A DNA stretch of 60,765 nt from an uncultured Muribaculaceae bacterium (lineage in GTDB: Bacteria; Bacteroidota; Bacteroidia; Bacteroidales; Muribaculaceae). The notes beneath the pieces are model-generated. The model made no database searches and was not told the DNA's origin. It saw nothing but the letters and a program-made list of their open reading frames with translations. Positions 52,200-60,765 of the stretch are shown one piece after another. The translations under genes and the position numbers were made by a program. The number at the start of each line of letters is the position of its first letter. Within the stretch, counting starts at the first letter, position 1. The stretch is taken from the NCBI GenBank assembly GCA_947632485.1, contig CANRPJ010000017.1, forward strand, positions 1 through 60,765. Reading direction: 5' to 3'.

Positions 52200-52790
52200 A
52201 TGAAACAGAAATTTTCGGTGCTCACCTCTACGTGCGTACCTCTACCGATAGAAAATGTAGATACCGACCAGATTATTCCGGCAAGATTCCTGAAAGCTAC
52301 TGACCGCGAGGGCTTCGGAGATAATCTCTTCCGCGACTGGCGCTATGACAAAGAGGGAAATCCGATACCGGGATTCCCGCTCAATGATCCCCGCTATGAA
52401 GGGGCTAAGATTCTGGTAGCCGGAAAGAATTTCGGCAGCGGCTCTTCGCGCGAGCATGCCGCCTGGGCTATTGCCGGCTATGGCTTCCGGGCCGTCGTGT
52501 CGAGTTTCTTCGCCGATATCCATAAAAACAACGAGCTCAATAATTTCGTGCTTCCGGTGGTGGTGAGCGAAGATTTCCTGGCCGAGATATTCAAGACTAT
52601 TGAGCAGAATCCGAAAGCGGAGTTGCGAATTGATCTGCCGGAGCAGACCGTGACCAACCTCGCTACGGGCAGGAGCGAGAACTTCGATATCTCTCCCTAT
52701 AAGAAGCATTGCCTGCTAAACGGGCTCGATGATATAGATTTCCTCATGACGAAGAAGGCTGACATCGAAGCCTATGAGAAAGGGAGATAA
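52200..52790 (+). CDS. leuD: 3-isopropylmalate dehydratase small subunit
   Basis: A 196-residue swivel-domain partner of LeuC. NFGSGSSREHAAWAI is the substrate-binding signature, and NVDTDQIIPARFLK lies near the start. Begins 12 bp after leuC; its end overlaps the next gene by 17 bases. Confidence 0.97.
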   Translation: MKQKFSVLTSTCVPLPIENVDTDQIIPARFLKATDREGFGDNLFRDWRYDKEGNPIPGFPLNDPRYEGAKILVAGKNFGSGSSREHAAWAIAGYGFRAVVSSFFADIHKNNELNNFVLPVVVSEDFLAEIFKTIEQNPKAELRIDLPEQTVTNLATGRSENFDISPYKKHCLLNGLDDIDFLMTKKADIEAYEKGR

Positions 52791-54345
52791 GCCTACACAT
52801 ACGCCTCTGCCACGCGGTCTGAAGGTAGAGATAATGGATACCACTCTGCGCGACGGCGAGCAGACCTCCGGCGTTTCTTTCTCCGCGTCGGAGAAACTGG
52901 GCATCGCGAAGCTGCTGCTGCGTGAGCTCCATGTGCCTCGTCTGGAGGTGGCTTCCGCAAGGGTATCTGAGGGTGAGTTTGAAACCGTGTCGCAGGTATG
53001 CTCCTGGGCTGACCGCCATGGATTGCTGAATCGGATAGAGATTCTGGGTTTTCTTGACGGCGGACGCTCTATTGATTGGGTGCGGAGAGCTGGAGGAAAA
53101 GTGATAAATCTTCTGTGCAAAGGATCGGAAAATCACTGCCGCAACCAGCTTGGCATGACTCCTGAGGAGCATATTCAGGCTATAAAAGATGAAGTGGGCC
53201 GGGCTGTGGAGGCCGGGCTGAAGGTGAATCTTTACCTCGAAGACTGGAGCAATGGCATTCAGCATTCGCCCGACTATCTGATGCAGCTCATGGATTCTAT
53301 CTGCATTCTGCCGATCGAGCGCTTCATGCTGCCCGATACCCTGGGCATCCTGACTCCGACCCAGACCTTCTATTATGTGAAGCGCATGACCGGGCGCTAT
53401 CCCGACTTGCATTTTGATTTCCATGCCCACAATGATTATGACCTTGCGGCCGGCAATGTGTTTGGAGCTCTGCAGGCTGGAGTGAAGGGCGTACATGTCA
53501 CGGTCAATGGTCTCGGTGAGCGCGCAGGCAATGCCACGCTCTCAAGCACCGTGGCCGTGATCCACGATCATCTCGGAATGGTGACCGGGATTGATGAGAA
53601 GAAGATCAATAAAGTGAGCCGTATTGTCGAGAGTTTCTCGGGAGTGATGATTCCCTCCAACAAGCCGATTGTAGGAGAGAATGTGTTTACCCAGTGTGCC
53701 GGCGTGCATGCAGATGGCGACAGCAAGAAGAATCTCTATTTCAACGACCTTCTTCCCGAGCGCTTCGGGCGCGAGCGGGAGTATGCCCTGGGAAAAACCT
53801 CCGGTAAGGCAAATATCAAGAAGAATCTCGAGGCATTGGGAATCGAGCTTGGTGAGGAGGCTATCCGCAAGGTAACGGAGCGCATAATCGAGCTTGGCGA
53901 CAGGAAGGAAATCGTGACCCAGAGCGATCTGCCCTTCATCGTGGCTGATGTCGTGAAGCATTCCGACATGGCCAGTCAGGTGAAGGTGGTCAACTATACA
54001 CTGAGCCTCACCCGAGGGCTTCGTCCCACGGCCGTAGTGCGTCTTGAAATCGATGGCAAGGAATATGAGGAGACCGGATCCGGCGATGGTCAGTATGATG
54101 CCTTTGTGAAGGCTGTGCGCAAGATTTATTCGCGGCGCCTGAAGCGAAAGTTACCTGTGCTCACGAATTATACTGTCAATATCCCGCCTGGAGGCCGTAC
54201 TGATGCCCTCGTGCAGACCACTATCAGCTGGGATTGGGAGGGCCATTCACTGAAGACGCGGGGTCTGGATCCCGACCAGACGGAGGCTGCCATTCAGGCT
54301 ACCGTGAAGATGCTCAATATCGTGCACGGCAGAAAGAATTGTTAG
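52774..54345 (+). CDS. Second isopropylmalate/citramalate synthase-family protein
   Basis: A 523-residue member of the DRE-TIM family, distinct from Leu[30 protein letters not shown] and [12 protein letters not shown] mark the catalytic barrel; a LeuA-type regulatory domain fills residues about 395-515. It could be a citramalate synthase feeding isoleucine synthesis from pyruvate, which shares LeuCD and LeuB, or a second isopropylmalate synthase. The operon position fits either. Its start is inside the leuD end (17-base overlap), so translation is coupled. Confidence 0.85.
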   Translation: MRKGDKPTHTPLPRGLKVEIMDTTLRDGEQTSGVSFSASEKLGIAKLLLRELHVPRLEVASARVSEGEFETVSQVCSWADRHGLLNRIEILGFLDGGRSIDWVRRAGGKVINLLCKGSENHCRNQLGMTPEEHIQAIKDEVGRAVEAGLKVNLYLEDWSNGIQHSPDYLMQLMDSICILPIERFMLPDTLGILTPTQTFYYVKRMTGRYPDLHFDFHAHNDYDLAAGNVFGALQAGVKGVHVTVNGLGERAGNATLSSTVAVIHDHLGMVTGIDEKKINKVSRIVESFSGVMIPSNKPIVGENVFTQCAGVHADGDSKKNLYFNDLLPERFGREREYALGKTSGKANIKKNLEALGIELGEEAIRKVTERIIELGDRKEIVTQSDLPFIVADVVKHSDMASQVKVVNYTLSLTRGLRPTAVVRLEIDGKEYEETGSGDGQYDAFVKAVRKIYSRRLKRKLPVLTNYTVNIPPGGRTDALVQTTISWDWEGHSLKTRGLDPDQTEAAIQATVKMLNIVHGRKNC

Positions 54346-54370
54346 AAATGCGATAATACATCATAAAGAT

Positions 54371-55426
54371 ATGAAGCTTAAGATAGCCGTGCTCCCCGGC
54401 GATGGAATCGGACCGGAAATATCCGTACAGGGAGTGAAGACGCTTGATGCCGTAGCGAAGCGCTTCGGCGATGAATTCACATACACCTATGCTCTATGCG
54501 GCGCTGCGGCTATCGATGCCGTGGGCGATCCCTTTCCGGCGGAGACGCTTAAGGTGTGTCAGGAGGCTGATGCTGTGCTCTTCTCAGCTGTAGGTCACCC
54601 GAAATTCGACAACAATCCCGAAGCAAAGGTGCGTCCAGAGCAGGGGCTCCTCGCTATGCGTAAGCAGCTTGGGCTCTTTGCCAATATTCGTCCGGTAGAG
54701 ACCTTCAAATGCCTGCTCCACAAGTCGCCTCTCAGGGCAGAGCTGGTAGAAGGAGCCGACTTTGTATGTATCCGTGAGCTCACGGGAGGCATGTATTTCG
54801 GAGAGAAGCTCGAAGGCACCGAGAAGGCCTATGATACCAACCTCTATACCCGTCCCGAAGTAGAGCGCATTCTGCGTGTGGCTTACGACTACGCCCGTCG
54901 CCGCAGGAATCACCTCACGGTTGTCGATAAGGCGAATGTGCTTGCCTCATCGCGCCTTTGGCGTAAGGTTGCCCAGGAGATGGCGCCGCAGTATCCCGAC
55001 GTGAAGACCGACTATATGTATGTAGACAATGCCGCCATGCGTCTGATTCAGGATCCTAAGTTCTTCGATGTGATGGTTACCGAAAACACCTTCGGCGATA
55101 TCCTGACCGATGAGGCCTCAGTGATTAGCGGATCGATGGGACTGCTTCCCTCGGCCTCCGTAGGCGAGGATACGCCAGTGTTCGAACCAATCCACGGCTC
55201 CTGGCCCGAGGCTGCCGGCAAGAACATAGCAAACCCTCTGGCGCAGATTCTCTCCGCCGCCATGCTGCTCGAATATTTCGGACTTGCCGAGCAGGGAGCG
55301 GCAATAAGGAAGGCAGTAGCCGCCTCGCTCGAAGAGGGAGCCGTGACGCCCGACATTGACCCGAAATCTACCGGCACCACAGAGAGTGTCGGCCAGTGGA
55401 TAGCCGACTATATCCTTAGCCATTGA
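54371..55426 (+). CDS. leuB: 3-isopropylmalate dehydrogenase
   Basis: A 351-residue NAD-dependent oxidative decarboxylase, the third leucine-pathway enzyme. [10 protein letters not shown] opens the fold, [10 protein letters not shown] binds substrate, and the metal-binding Asp residues lie in [14 protein letters not shown]. Last gene of the operon, 25 bp after the previous one, followed by a terminator. Confidence 0.97.
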   Translation: MKLKIAVLPGDGIGPEISVQGVKTLDAVAKRFGDEFTYTYALCGAAAIDAVGDPFPAETLKVCQEADAVLFSAVGHPKFDNNPEAKVRPEQGLLAMRKQLGLFANIRPVETFKCLLHKSPLRAELVEGADFVCIRELTGGMYFGEKLEGTEKAYDTNLYTRPEVERILRVAYDYARRRRNHLTVVDKANVLASSRLWRKVAQEMAPQYPDVKTDYMYVDNAAMRLIQDPKFFDVMVTENTFGDILTDEASVISGSMGLLPSASVGEDTPVFEPIHGSWPEAAGKNIANPLAQILSAAMLLEYFGLAEQGAAIRKAVAASLEEGAVTPDIDPKSTGTTESVGQWIADYILSH

Positions 55427-55456
55427 TAGAGTAAAATAACCAAGGTAGGGTAGAGG

Positions 55457-55478
55457 AGCGTAGGCTTTAGCCTGCGCT
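55457..55478 (+). terminator. Terminator of the leucine operon
   Basis: Ten-base stem AGCGTAGGCT/AGCCTGCGCT with one G-T pair (55457-55466, 55469-55478), then a T-rich run (TTCTCGTCTTTT). Confidence 0.7.
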
Positions 55479-55530
55479 TTCTCGTCTTTTAGCAGACAGA
55501 ATTCTGTGCTCCTGTGAGGTGTAAAATATT

Positions 55531-55560
55531 GAGAGCGCCAGGCCGAAGCCCGACGCTCTC
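55531..55560. terminator. Terminator between the leucine and susC loci
   Basis: Stem GAGAGCG/CGCTCTC (55531-55537, 55554-55560), an internal loop, then GGC/GCC closed by a CGAA tetraloop. It lies just past the stop of the minus-strand lipoprotein gene. Confidence 0.65.
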
Positions 55561-55588
55561 TTCTGTTAGGAAAAGGATTATTTATTCC

Positions 55589-55996
55589 TTACACAAGCAT
55601 CACCCACATAGTGGTCATGCCGCTGTTCATAAGAAGATATTCAGTTACAGCTGATGCCTCGACTCCATTTCCCTTCACAAGTACGAAGTAAACACCTTTT
55701 ACTGCATCTACACCCTGATTATTCTTGTTGAAGTCAGCGTAGGTGAAGATTACTTCTCCGTTGGAATCAGTCGTTCCAGTGAGGTAAACGTTTGTACCGT
55801 TCTGCATATCCTCTTCTGTACGGTAGATCTCAACTGTTGCGCCAGCTACAGGCTGTTTGTGAATATCGTCCAATACGGCGGTTACGCAGAGTCCCCAGGG
55901 GATATCCTGCTGGAATTCATCCATTGGACCTTCACGGCTGCATGACGCGAAAGCTATTGCTATGATGGCGAAAAGGCCAAATATTATCTTTTTCAT
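55589..55996 (-). CDS. Small lipoprotein of the SusCD locus
   Basis: A 135-residue lipoprotein (lipobox FASC, Cys19). The mature part (about 35-135) resembles a carboxypeptidase-regulatory/Ig-like sandwich (KQPVAGATVEIYRTEED, TDSNGEVIFTYADF). It follows susD by 15 bp and occupies the place where SusE-type surface glycan-binding proteins are found, but it is much smaller. Probably co-displayed with the SusCD complex; function unknown. Confidence 0.75.
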   Translation of the reverse strand: MKKIIFGLFAIIAIAFASCSREGPMDEFQQDIPWGLCVTAVLDDIHKQPVAGATVEIYRTEEDMQNGTNVYLTGTTDSNGEVIFTYADFNKNNQGVDAVKGVYFVLVKGNGVEASAVTEYLLMNSGMTTMWVMLV

Positions 55997-56011
55997 TTCC
56001 TTTTAACTGAT

Positions 56012-57535
56012 TTAGAATTTGTATTCAGGATACTCGTCTTGTGCTCCGCCGAATGTATAGGTTTCGAGACCAAAGGCATCGAGCTCTACTTTCGGAACGG
56101 GGAACTGACGGAATGAGCGGGTCGAAATCTGGAATTCATCGATCGGAGTGCGACGACGGTCATAGAAACCGGTTACCGTCAGGAGAAGGTCGGTCTCGAT
56201 GAAGCGCTCATAGTAGAGCTTGCGCATCAGGTCGGCATCACCAGCGGCAGCTGCAGGCAGATTACCACGGCCTACACGGGTCTTATTGATCAGCGTTGCT
56301 GCGCCGGCCTTGTCTCCGGTGTTGATCATAGCCTCAGCGAGCAGCAGATCGTTCTCCTCTTTCGGGAAGAGGTAAGATGTGCCTTCATAGTTATTGCGGA
56401 TCCATTCGTTGAATCTGTTTTTGAGGCTATAGGGTGAATACTTCTGATATCCCGAAAGGTCTACGTTGCCGCCTTTATCACCGGTATAGAGGAAGTCTGA
56501 CTTCAGGCGTGCGTCAGGGCTCTGTAGCTCAGGCAGAATGTCGGTGGAAAGGAAGCTCTGCGGAAGAGGCCATTTCGCTTTGGGATCATCAGGACACATC
56601 ATAGCGAAGATACGCATGTTGACACGACACCAGTCGCCTGCACCGCTCGTAGCGTAGTAGGTCATACCGTAAAACTCGAAGTCATTGTTAGGTATCTCAG
56701 CGGTGATGTCTTCCTGAATACCATTTTTCGCATAGGTGAGCACCTTACTCCAATCAACATCAGAATACTCTGACTTCGTGCGCGGAGTATAGGCGAGAGC
56801 GCGTGCAGCTGCGAAAGAAGCCATTCTTTTCAGCTTGTCGCCGCTATCGAGCTTGCCGTCGGGGAATATGTTGAAGTTGCTGAAATTGCCATTCTCATTG
56901 CAGATCTTGATGCATTTGTCAAGATATGATACTGCAAGATCTCTGATGCTGGTATAGGGCAGAAGGTCTTCGCCAGTGAATGCACCTGCGTCAGATTCTT
57001 CGGTTACGGGGAATGCTTGGTCATACATCAGCGAGAGTTCGCTATAGGCCAGACCTATAAGGAAGTATGCATTGGCATAAATCTTATACGTCTCATCGTT
57101 ACTACCACTCATGTACTTGGTGCCTCCGTCAAGAGCTACAAGAATATCCTTAATTGTGTTAATCATGCTGTAGCGTTGGAACCAGAGTCCCTTCGGAATC
57201 GTAGCGGAAGCGTCGTAATTATCGAGTTCAGCCTTTTCGCGACCGGCATAGTATTGATTAGTTGTCATTTGCCAGTTACCAGCGCCGGCGGTGAACATAT
57301 CGGAAGCCGTGCCCAGACCCATGGTGCATTCGTTGCCATAGCTAATCATCGAGTCCCAAAATTTTACGCTTGCTCCCGTGAGCAGCGAGGGATACTGTGT
57401 GGCATCTGCCATCACAGTCTTGATGCTCGGTTGATATTCATTGGGCACCTTCAGATCTGAGAAATAACCATCGCACGAGGTCAGGGTCAGGCCTGAAGCT
57501 GCCGCGAGCGAAAGGAGATATATCTTAGTGTTCAT
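56012..57535 (-). CDS. SusD/RagB family substrate-binding lipoprotein
   Basis: A 507-residue surface lipoprotein (lipobox LTSC, Cys21) of the SusD/RagB family, which caps the SusC pore and captures the substrate. The TPR-rich N-terminal half (NTIKDILVAL, YANAYFLIGLAYSELSLMYDQAFP) and the C-terminal NKTRVGRGNLP ... LYYERFIET segment are typical. It starts 19 bp after susC. Confidence 0.93.
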   Translation of the reverse strand: MNTKIYLLSLAAASGLTLTSCDGYFSDLKVPNEYQPSIKTVMADATQYPSLLTGASVKFWDSMISYGNECTMGLGTASDMFTAGAGNWQMTTNQYYAGREKAELDNYDASATIPKGLWFQRYSMINTIKDILVALDGGTKYMSGSNDETYKIYANAYFLIGLAYSELSLMYDQAFPVTEESDAGAFTGEDLLPYTSIRDLAVSYLDKCIKICNENGNFSNFNIFPDGKLDSGDKLKRMASFAAARALAYTPRTKSEYSDVDWSKVLTYAKNGIQEDITAEIPNNDFEFYGMTYYATSGAGDWCRVNMRIFAMMCPDDPKAKWPLPQSFLSTDILPELQSPDARLKSDFLYTGDKGGNVDLSGYQKYSPYSLKNRFNEWIRNNYEGTSYLFPKEENDLLLAEAMINTGDKAGAATLINKTRVGRGNLPAAAAGDADLMRKLYYERFIETDLLLTVTGFYDRRRTPIDEFQISTRSFRQFPVPKVELDAFGLETYTFGGAQDEYPEYKF

Positions 57536-57554
57536 ATCTGTTCAGGATTTAATA

Positions 57555-60500
57555 TTAAAATTCGATTGCGATTGTGCCGGTAACGGTGCGGGTATCACCC
57601 GGATAGTTGCTCTGCTGATTGTTTACGAGCACACCGCCGTTATTATTGTCGCGGTTCAGGTAACGACTCTCAGGGTCGGAACCTGCGTAGTGGGTAAGGG
57701 TGAAGAGGTTACGTCCTACTACACCAAGCTTGATACCCTGCAGGAAGCCAAGGCCTACATGGCGCAGCTGGCTGCGGTTGAAAGCATAGTTAAGCGAAAT
57801 CTCACGCATCTTCAGGAAAGTGGTGCTTTCCACCGACCAGTCGCTCGGATGAGAATTCAGGTAACGGTATGCCTTGCGCTGCTCCCACGGACGAACCGAC
57901 ATATCCCAGTTATTTGCGTTATTGCCTGCAAATGACATATACTGGCGTTGACCGTTGAATGCGAGACCGCCCTGCTGCCACGACATTGTGAAGTAGAACG
58001 TGAAGCCCTTCCAATGCATCGTGTTGGTAAGGTTCATATTGAAGTCAGGATTCTGGTTACCCAGATAAACCTTGGCATTGTTGCCGTCTTCGCCCTTGAT
58101 TGAGTATTTTGTCTCCTGAGTAGTACCGATCTCGCTTTTCTTTACTACGTAGCCGTAGTTATTGATCGTGAAGACATCTTCTACGCTCTGACCAGGCTTG
58201 ATATCTTTTGAGTATTTCACTTCATCAAGAGATCTTGCCCACTTGGTACCGTAGAGCTCACCATAAGGCTTGTTGGATTCGATACGCATGATACCAACCT
58301 CCATTGTCGGACGTCCGAGTTCGCCTACACGCTGCGTCATGCGATCCCAGGTAAGGGTTGCGTCCCAGGAGAAGTTCCTGTTCTGCATAATCATTGCGTT
58401 CAGACTGATCTCCCAGCTATTGATGAAGAACTCACCGAGGTTCACGTACTGATACTCAAATCCAGTGATACCTGACACGGTCTGCATGTATGGCAGGTCC
58501 GTATTCTTCTTGTGAGCATAGCTGAAAGCCAGGTCGAAGCGGTCGAGGAAACGAGAGTCGAGACCAACCTCAACCTCACGCGACATAGCGGCCTTAAGTT
58601 TGGAGTTACCCATCTGCGATGCGCCGTAGAGTGAGCCGTTGCTCATGGAGTAGACCTCATATTTCCAACCATAGTCAGGAAGAATACCTGCGGTACCGTA
58701 TGACAGACGAGGCTTCAAGAGCTGCACTCCAGGAATCTTGAAGGTCTTGGCTGCGTTCCATGCAGCGGAGATACGATAGTAGCTGTTCCAGAGATTATCG
58801 TCACCAAGCACCGAGGCGCCGTCAAGACGATAGAGGGCGTCAAGCATAATTTCCGACCTCCAGTCGCCCTGAAATACGGTAGTGAAGCTGTTATTGACGA
58901 TGCGGTTACCATCAGAATAGATATCAACGGTCGAAGCGTCAGCCATATCGAGCGAGATATTATCCATACCACTTACAGCCAGACGGCTACCGCTGCCGCT
59001 CACGTACTTATACTTGGCGTCTTCGTAGAGATACTGGAACTTGAGGTTGGTTGTGAAGTCACCCCACTCTTTGGAGAAGAGGGCACCTAACTCGAGGTTG
59101 TGCTTGAAGTTGTTGTACTGGTAATCTGAGATATAACCATTCTCGCGGTTCGCTCCTGTTGGATCATCAGCCTTGAGGATTCCTTTCGGAGTTAGCGAGT
59201 AGCCATCTTTCGAAGTGAAGTCGATAGAATAAGCTGCGTTCAGGGTCAGCCAGGTTACGGGGCGGTAACGCAGATTGTAGGCACCGAGGTAACGGTTTGC
59301 GTAGCTTTCCGCGCGCGAGTTGTTAATCTTATAGAGCGGGTTGGTCAGCGTCCAGGTCGTGATCATGTTGGGATTCACGTAATAGGGAGTGCCGTCAACG
59401 TTGGGCTTCGACCAATCGGCATACGGGTCTGCGAAGTAGACTGCGCCGAAATCATCGTAGCGGTCATCGCTGTGCGTGCGCACGTACATATTAGACGTGG
59501 TCAGGGTTACCTTGTCGGAGAGCTTCACGTCCATGTTGGCGCGGAAGCTGGTACGGTTCACGCCGTTAAGGTCGCGGATCACGCCTGGGTTCTTCGTGTT
59601 CTGGATCGAAACATAGTAGTTGATGTCACCGCTCTTCGAACGACCCGTGATACCGAGGGTCTCAGTGTTGAAGAAACCGGTTTTGAAGATCTGATCGAAG
59701 ATGTTGTGGGTCATGTTCCACGGGTTATCAGGAATCATGTCTGGATCTGACACCTTTGTAGGATACCCGTTTTCATCTACTATGCGGTTGTGGGCCGTGG
59801 TGAACGGAGGACGCCAACCGACCCAGCTTCCACCGAGCTCAGACTTAAAGGTCACATTTACCTGACCGTCGCTCATATTGGAACCGCGTTTTGTGGTAAT
59901 AGAGATCACACCAGCTGCAGCCTTTGCACCATAGAAAGATGCAGCGGCAGCACCCTTGATGACCTCGATATTCTCAACGTCTTCCATATTGATATCCTTC
60001 AGTGAGCCATCGGTCACGATACCGTCGATGATGATAAGAGGCTGGCTCGTGGAGTTGAACGAAAGAGCTCCACGGAGCTGGATAATAGGCTCATCGTTTG
60101 GGTTACCAGAGGTCGGGATAACCTTGATGCCCGGCATTTTACCATTAAGTGCAGAGGTGACGTCGGTACCGGGTACCTCGTGAAGCGCCTCGTCGCGCAC
60201 TTTCTCGACGCTGAATGAGAGTTTCTCTCTCGAAGTGCCTTTAGCCACACCGGATACGATCACCTCAGAAAGCATATTAGTATCTTCCTGAAGCGTCACG
60301 TCCATGTTGGCTTTGGCAGGGAGTTCCACCGTGTTATAGCCTACATAGCTGATCACGATGGTAGAACCGGCCGGTACGGAGAGTGAGAACTTGCCATCGA
60401 TATCGGTGACAGTACCTTTCTTCGAACCTTTGACCATTACGGTGGCTCCCGGGAGCTCCACTCCCTGGGGATCGACCACTTTACCGGTCACCTTGATTTC

Positions 60501-60623
60501 ACTTTGCTGGGGTGCCTGAAGATTTGATTCAGGCGGGGCAGCCGCAAAGACAGCGGGTGCGAAGGGTGATAAACCCATCGTAGCTGTCAGAATCGTTTTG
60601 CAGAGCCAATCGTTTCTCTTCAT
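57555..60623 (-). CDS. SusC/RagA family TonB-linked outer membrane transporter
   Basis: A 1022-residue TonB-dependent importer: signal peptide (cleavage near AVFAA), CarboxypepD_reg-like domain (about 43-110, VTGKVVDPQGVELPGATVMVKGSKKGTVTDIDGKFSL), TonB-box region, plug (about 120-250, ending GAAAASFYGAKAAAGVISITTKRG) and a 22-stranded barrel ending in IEF. It pairs with the SusD gene downstream. No glycosidase, sulfatase or regulator of this locus lies inside the window, so the imported substrate, glycan or peptide, is open. Confidence 0.96.
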   Translation of the reverse strand: MKRNDWLCKTILTATMGLSPFAPAVFAAAPPESNLQAPQQSEIKVTGKVVDPQGVELPGATVMVKGSKKGTVTDIDGKFSLSVPAGSTIVISYVGYNTVELPAKANMDVTLQEDTNMLSEVIVSGVAKGTSREKLSFSVEKVRDEALHEVPGTDVTSALNGKMPGIKVIPTSGNPNDEPIIQLRGALSFNSTSQPLIIIDGIVTDGSLKDINMEDVENIEVIKGAAAASFYGAKAAAGVISITTKRGSNMSDGQVNVTFKSELGGSWVGWRPPFTTAHNRIVDENGYPTKVSDPDMIPDNPWNMTHNIFDQIFKTGFFNTETLGITGRSKSGDINYYVSIQNTKNPGVIRDLNGVNRTSFRANMDVKLSDKVTLTTSNMYVRTHSDDRYDDFGAVYFADPYADWSKPNVDGTPYYVNPNMITTWTLTNPLYKINNSRAESYANRYLGAYNLRYRPVTWLTLNAAYSIDFTSKDGYSLTPKGILKADDPTGANRENGYISDYQYNNFKHNLELGALFSKEWGDFTTNLKFQYLYEDAKYKYVSGSGSRLAVSGMDNISLDMADASTVDIYSDGNRIVNNSFTTVFQGDWRSEIMLDALYRLDGASVLGDDNLWNSYYRISAAWNAAKTFKIPGVQLLKPRLSYGTAGILPDYGWKYEVYSMSNGSLYGASQMGNSKLKAAMSREVEVGLDSRFLDRFDLAFSYAHKKNTDLPYMQTVSGITGFEYQYVNLGEFFINSWEISLNAMIMQNRNFSWDATLTWDRMTQRVGELGRPTMEVGIMRIESNKPYGELYGTKWARSLDEVKYSKDIKPGQSVEDVFTINNYGYVVKKSEIGTTQETKYSIKGEDGNNAKVYLGNQNPDFNMNLTNTMHWKGFTFYFTMSWQQGGLAFNGQRQYMSFAGNNANNWDMSVRPWEQRKAYRYLNSHPSDWSVESTTFLKMREISLNYAFNRSQLRHVGLGFLQGIKLGVVGRNLFTLTHYAGSDPESRYLNRDNNNGGVLVNNQQSNYPGDTRTVTGTIAIEF

Positions 60624-60689
60624 TGTGCAAAAAGGTTAGTAAGACATGTGTTATTTATGTATTTTATTGTTGCGTAGGTTGTTGCATTC

Positions 60690-60726
60690 CCGGAGCTCTC
60701 TCCGGAAGAAGCTCTTTATGCTTCTT
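60690..60726. other. Two adjacent hairpins upstream of susC
   Basis: CCGGAG/CTCCGG (60690-60695, 60700-60705) and AAGAAGC/GCTTCTT (60706-60712, 60720-60726) directly side by side. They may be a terminator of the gene beyond the right edge, or a structured susC leader. No consensus promoter is visible in 60624-60765. Confidence 0.4.
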
Positions 60727-60765
60727 ATAAATTTTTTGAAAATGAGGTTCTCTTTCTTAGAGAGC

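Noticed and set aside
13074..55560. Search for CRISPR arrays
   Set aside because: Only single hairpins and short two-copy repeats were seen; there are no regularly spaced repeat-spacer units and no cas genes.

Overview
The window looks like a chromosomal stretch of a gut-type Bacteroidales. Muribaculaceae is my best guess from the G+C-rich coding style and the gene families, but family rank cannot be fixed from sequence alone. Evidence: a SusC/SusD pair, a PorZ-like type IX secretion protein with a C-terminal sorting domain, a fused SecDF, a Ser-type (anaerobic) sulfatase, short OM/lipoprotein genes typical of the phylum, and many copies of the Bacteroidetes -7 box TAnnTTTG, several with a TTTG-like -33 box 19-21 bp upstream. 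Nearly all of it is core genome; no IS element, prophage or CRISPR array was found.

Layout. 1-252: AT-rich end of a HEPN-like gene running in from the left. 253-9439 (minus): one compact operon leuS-rdgB-porZ-trmB-mrp-sulfatase with overlapping or nearly touching genes. 9784-13048: periplasmic GH13 amylase, birA and tsaE (minus), small secreted protein. 13123-18282 (minus): outer-membrane beta-barrel protein and secDF, the latter with a 12-codon upstream ORF. 18503-24840: Ig-like lipoprotein; pldA-glycosyltransferase-LRR operon (minus); GH3-family acyl-adenylase. 24847-30117 (minus): MATE exporter, clostripain-type lipoprotein, two GYF-domain/dispanin-like membrane proteins, histidine phosphatase. 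30236-37181 (plus): dacB, an acidic conserved protein, rsmI, coiled-coil lipoprotein, SusA-like amylase coupled to a SPOR-type lipoprotein, His/Arg/Pro-rich secreted protein. 37257-37859 (minus): rplU-rpmA. 38087-39384 (plus): membrane protein, ECF sigma factor, probable anti-sigma. 39443-41384 (minus): tdk and a cysteine desulfidase-like protein. 42063-47122 (minus): an amino-sugar operon: HexNAc-kinase-like gene, NagB-LmbE fusion, nagB, AI-2E-type permease. 47292-47464: two identical tRNA-Asn genes with a terminator. 47608-48465: esterase. 48540-49210: small island with an intact hipB, a broken hipA remnant, and direct and inverted repeats. 49311-55426: leucine operon leuA-leuC-leuD-cimA/leuA-like-leuB. 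55589-60623 (minus): SusC-SusD-small lipoprotein locus whose upstream part lies beyond the window.

How it works together: translation and tRNA maintenance (leuS, trmB, tsaE, tRNA-Asn, rplU, rpmA, rsmI), envelope building and secretion (secDF, porZ, pldA, dacB, TonB-type proteins), starch, amino-sugar and sulfated-glycan use, and leucine synthesis. The points most worth a second look are the repeat-flanked hipB with a decayed hipA, the NagB-LmbE fusion in which the usual catalytic His is Gln, the secDF upstream ORF, several promoters so close to start codons that the mRNAs would be almost leaderless, and a GT2 enzyme lacking its DxD motif.
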